Shown here: positions 60,996 to 64,000 of the stretch, one piece after another
Position numbering within the stretch: position 1 is the first letter of the stretch
Layout: every line of letters starts with the position of its first letter
Source of the DNA: Chlorogloeopsis fritschii
GTDB taxonomy: Bacteria > Cyanobacteriota > Cyanobacteriia > Cyanobacteriales > Nostocaceae
DNA: 64,000 bases
NCBI RefSeq assembly: GCF_043099315.1
Contig: NZ_CP170746.1
Direction: 5' to 3' (one strand)
Notes under the pieces: generated by a model
What the model saw: the letters and a program-made list of their open reading frames with translations, nothing else
Told to the model about the DNA's origin: nothing
Database searches by the model: none
Position numbers and translations under genes: made by a program

Positions 60996-63900
60996 ATGCT
61001 CAAGTGGCTGGTGCGATGGCTTAAAAGGTTTCGGCAGTCTCCCAAAAAAAAGCGGTATGCTTCTGCAAGGGCTGTAACTGCACCTCAGGTGGTAAAAAAG
61101 CCGCCCGAACTAACTAATGCGGATTTAGAATATTTGTTTACCCAATTGTTAGAAGGTGTGTATCAGGCACGAGGCAAGTATTGGGCAATCAAGTATCTGC
61201 AACGGATGGAACATCGTATCAGTGTTGACCGTTGGATAGAATGGTTGCTGGACTTTGGTGAAAAATTGCTAACTTCACCCGCTCCAAACAATCAGTTAGC
61301 AGAAAGAATGGTGCAGCTAGGAGAGTTGGGAATTGGGACTGTTGGAGATCTTGCCTACGACTTGGGTATACGGTTACTAACACGGAACTTAGGCGAAGAA
61401 TATTGGGAAGATTTAGAAACCACCCAGGCTATACCTATCCCTGTTCCACCACCAAATACGGAATTACCGCAACAGCAAGATGTCGAAATTACAACATCTG
61501 CAGCATCATCTTTCAGTACTCCTGGTATAGAATCTTTCAGTACTCCTGGTATAGAATTGATACGCAATTTTGGCGAGAGATTATGGGAAGACGAAGAAGA
61601 TGTATCACAAATAACACAAAATAGTTTTGTAACAGCTTTACAACCAGTAAAAGAAGATACTGCAAATATATCTCCAAACTTGATTAATTTTGGTGAGGAG
61701 GAAGGAGCTTGGATACAAGAAACTCTGACAGCAGATGATTTGTTAGTAAGCTGGGAGCAGAGTAATAACTTTGCCCAACAATTAGCTGTTGAGCTAGAAG
61801 TTCCATCAACCAACTCAGATCCAATTATTGGAGCAGTAAGCGATCTAAGCGATCGCATTACAACTCAAGCACAAGCATATTTTTACCAAGCTCTGCAACA
61901 AGCTAAGAACGGCGATTTAGCAACAGCGATGACACATTACGACAAAGCCCTAGAACTGAAACCTGATGTCTGCGAATATTGGTTTAATCGAGGTTTGACG
62001 TTATTTTATTTAGGCAATTTTACCGAAGCGATCGCCTCTTACGACAAAGTACTGGAGATTAAACCGGATTTTTACAAAGGTTGGTACAACAAAGGTGCAG
62101 CCTTAAGCGAGCTAGGATATTTTGCCGATGCACTTGCTTGCTTCCACCGAGCATTAGAATTAAAACCCGACTATCAGCAAGCCTACTCTGGATGGGGTTT
62201 AATGCAGTTGAAACTAGGATATCTACCGGAAGCAATTTTCGGTTTAGATCAAGCACTATTACTGCAACCTCAAGACTCCCTAAGTTGGTATTGGCGAGGC
62301 GTGGCATTCGCTGAGAATGGGCAACATCATGACGCGATCGCTTCCTACGACAGAGCAATAGAATCCGATCCCCAGTTGGATTTAGCTTGGTACAATCGGG
62401 GATTAGCACTATCTAATTTAGGTTGTTGGGAAGATGCGATCGCCAATTACTACCAAGCCACAGAAATTAATCCCGACTGTCACGAAGCTTGGTATGCCCT
62501 GGGAAGCGAACTGGAGAAAGTAGCAAATTGGGAAGATGCAGTTAAAGCTTACGATCGCGCTACACAAATTAATCCTGACTTCCACGACGTTTGGGTTGAC
62601 AGGGGAGTAGCACTAGCAAATTTGGGAAGGTGGCAAGATGCGATCGCCTCTTGGGATCGAGCCATCGCGATCAAGAGCGATTTTTATTTAACGTGGTTCA
62701 ATCGTGGTGTCGCCTCAGATAATTTGGGGCGTCGGGAAGAAGCGATCGCCTCCTACTACAAAGCGATAGAACTTAAACCCGATTTTCATCTGATCTGGTA
62801 CAACTTAGGCGTAGCTCAATCTCACCTGAAGCGATTTGAAGAAGCGATCGCCTCTTACGATCAAGCTCTACTTCTGCAACCAGATTTTTGGGAAGCTTGG
62901 CTGGGGCGAGGTAATGCTGCTGGAGGTGCAGTTAATTTTGAAGGGCTTGTACAACAACAATCTCATATCAATCCTGCCTTGAATGAGCGCGGCTATGATG
63001 GCAGATTAGCAAGTTATCAAGAAGGGTTGAGATATATTAGCCCAACAACTCACCCTGAAGGCTGGGCTACACTTTCTCTAGCGATCGGTAATGCTCATTA
63101 CGAACAAGGTAAGCAACATTCTCCACCCCGCTATTATTGGCTGCAAGCTGCAACTGCATACGAACAAGCGCTCTATGCTTTCACAGCAGAAGGATTGACT
63201 CTATTGCATTTAGAGGTGCTGCAAAATCTAATCAAAACGCTAGTGGTTTTGGGAGAAAAAGCACCAGCACACGAATACCAGCAACGCGCTATTTATTTGT
63301 TGCAAAGCTTATTAAACGAAAGCGATCGCACAGATGAAAGTAAAAAGCAACTCGTTTTGAAATTTGCAGGCATAGCCCAGTTAACCGTTGATATCGCCAT
63401 CCTATATGGAGATTTAGCTCCTGGCTGGGAAATCTTAGAACAAGGCAAAAATGCCTGTTTGAACTGGCTATTATATGGTTGGACTGATGAAATTTACTCA
63501 CCCACCTACGCTGACGTTCACCAACTACTCAATCCCACAACTGCGATCGTGTGCTGGCATATTACCCCTTGCACCCTACGCACCTTTGTCATCAAATACA
63601 ATTCTCCAGAACCCATCCCCATCTTTACACCCGTACTCAATTTTGACTCTATTGATGAATTGCCTGTACCCGAAGCAGTAGCACGCTTAATTGAATTTGA
63701 AAAATGGGTGCAGGAATGGAATCAACAATATCAGGAATATCGCCGCGTCGGTGAAGACGAACAAAGCAAAAGCAAACATTCCTGGCGTTTAGACATGGAA
63801 CGGAGGCTTTTACAACTCAAAAATATCCTCAACATTTCTGCAACCATACAGGAACTCGAAGACATCACCCAACTGATTTTAATTCCCCACCGCGATTTGC

Positions 63901-64000
63901 ACGCCTATCCTCTTCATGCCCTTTTCCATCTTGCTGCACAGGAAGAATCGTCAAATTTGAATGCAAATTTCAAAATTACTTACCTGCCAACCGCTCAAAT
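60996..64000 (+). CDS. TPR-CHAT (caspase-like) protein with amphipathic N-terminal domain, partial
   Basis: At least 1001 residues, cut by the right edge. It starts MLKWLVRWLKRFRQSPKKK, a basic amphipathic helix, then a domain (about 45-130) that matches the protein at 48160. A low-complexity linker contains a tandem SSFSTPGIE/SFSTPGIE repeat. From about 310 to 680 there are about ten TPR units (EAIASYDKVLEIKPDFYKGW and similar). From about 840 the CHAT peptidase domain begins (IVCWHITPCTLRTFVIK ... LILIPHRDLHAYPLHALF); the catalytic His is probably in PHRDLHAYPLHAL, the Cys lies beyond the window. CHAT proteases are activated by partners in bacterial defence. Confidence 0.88.
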   Translation, partial: MLKWLVRWLKRFRQSPKKKRYASARAVTAPQVVKKPPELTNADLEYLFTQLLEGVYQARGKYWAIKYLQRMEHRISVDRWIEWLLDFGEKLLTSPAPNNQLAERMVQLGELGIGTVGDLAYDLGIRLLTRNLGEEYWEDLETTQAIPIPVPPPNTELPQQQDVEITTSAASSFSTPGIESFSTPGIELIRNFGERLWEDEEDVSQITQNSFVTALQPVKEDTANISPNLINFGEEEGAWIQETLTADDLLVSWEQSNNFAQQLAVELEVPSTNSDPIIGAVSDLSDRITTQAQAYFYQALQQAKNGDLATAMTHYDKALELKPDVCEYWFNRGLTLFYLGNFTEAIASYDKVLEIKPDFYKGWYNKGAALSELGYFADALACFHRALELKPDYQQAYSGWGLMQLKLGYLPEAIFGLDQALLLQPQDSLSWYWRGVAFAENGQHHDAIASYDRAIESDPQLDLAWYNRGLALSNLGCWEDAIANYYQATEINPDCHEAWYALGSELEKVANWEDAVKAYDRATQINPDFHDVWVDRGVALANLGRWQDAIASWDRAIAIKSDFYLTWFNRGVASDNLGRREEAIASYYKAIELKPDFHLIWYNLGVAQSHLKRFEEAIASYDQALLLQPDFWEAWLGRGNAAGGAVNFEGLVQQQSHINPALNERGYDGRLASYQEGLRYISPTTHPEGWATLSLAIGNAHYEQGKQHSPPRYYWLQAATAYEQALYAFTAEGLTLLHLEVLQNLIKTLVVLGEKAPAHEYQQRAIYLLQSLLNESDRTDESKKQLVLKFAGIAQLTVDIAILYGDLAPGWEILEQGKNACLNWLLYGWTDEIYSPTYADVHQLLNPTTAIVCWHITPCTLRTFVIKYNSPEPIPIFTPVLNFDSIDELPVPEAVARLIEFEKWVQEWNQQYQEYRRVGEDEQSKSKHSWRLDMERRLLQLKNILNISATIQELEDITQLILIPHRDLHAYPLHALFHLAAQEESSNLNANFKITYLPTAQ

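Overview
The window is chromosomal DNA of a filamentous, probably heterocyst-forming (Nostocales-type) cyanobacterium. It carries psaM, petP, chlG, crtR and a glucolipid synthase gene. The HIP1 octamer GCGATCGC is frequent, and short CCCCTAGT / GGGGACA tandem tracts of the STRR type fill many gaps. Genes lie on both strands in short units. No tRNA, rRNA or CRISPR array was recognised.

Layout. 1-14.8 kb is mostly core metabolism and photosynthesis: an MlaE-type lipid permease with DUF3119, SppA, AroH chorismate mutase, CrtR, pyruvate kinase, a frameshifted NuiA-like gene, a ChaN-like protein, a zinc alcohol dehydrogenase-like protein, ChlG, a Get3d-like ATPase and PetP. 15.1-27.2 kb is a cell-surface polysaccharide locus: acyltransferase, Wzm/Wzt ABC exporter, hexapeptide acetyltransferase, coiled-coil methyltransferase, double GT4 enzyme, methyltransferase with an Ig-like tail, a deletion-fused GT2/membrane-protein remnant and a small EamA protein. 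27.4-47.8 kb is again core: a broken HEAT-repeat gene, a conserved membrane protein, SpoIID-like protein, TrpB, FGGY kinase, PsaM, TPR protein, GST, YajQ, MAPEG, DprA-like protein, a PadR regulator with divergent partner, a phosphotransacetylase-like protein, EbsA-like protein, radical SAM protein plus MgdA-like glucosyltransferase, and DnaX.

48-64 kb is accessory. An IS605-type element (TnpB plus a small RHH gene) has truncated an amidase gene. AraC, LysE-type and glutathionyl-hydroquinone reductase-like genes follow. From about 53.9 to 60.9 kb there is a run of small genes, all on the minus strand: BrnT/BrnA, RelE/ParE-like remnants with an antitoxin, a CopG-type antitoxin, a nucleotidyltransferase, a methyltransferase, an orotate phosphoribosyltransferase, HAD phosphatases and a monooxygenase-like protein. 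Many are duplicated or broken. Two sites in this run (54207-54291 and 57821-57907) look like integron attC sites: TAAC/GTTA ends, a two-base unpaired spacer, paired inner boxes and, at the better site, one extrahelical base, with the stop codon of the preceding gene inside the site. I read this as a decaying gene-cassette array without a visible integrase; it is the most interesting part of the window.

The window ends in a large TPR-CHAT (caspase-like) gene that runs off the right edge. Its N-terminal domain is closely related to the whole of a separate 240-residue protein at 48.2 kb, on the other side of the accessory block. Several genes are broken by single changes (NuiA-like, HEAT, toxin copies, HAD copy A), so sequencing error should be excluded for the isolated ones.
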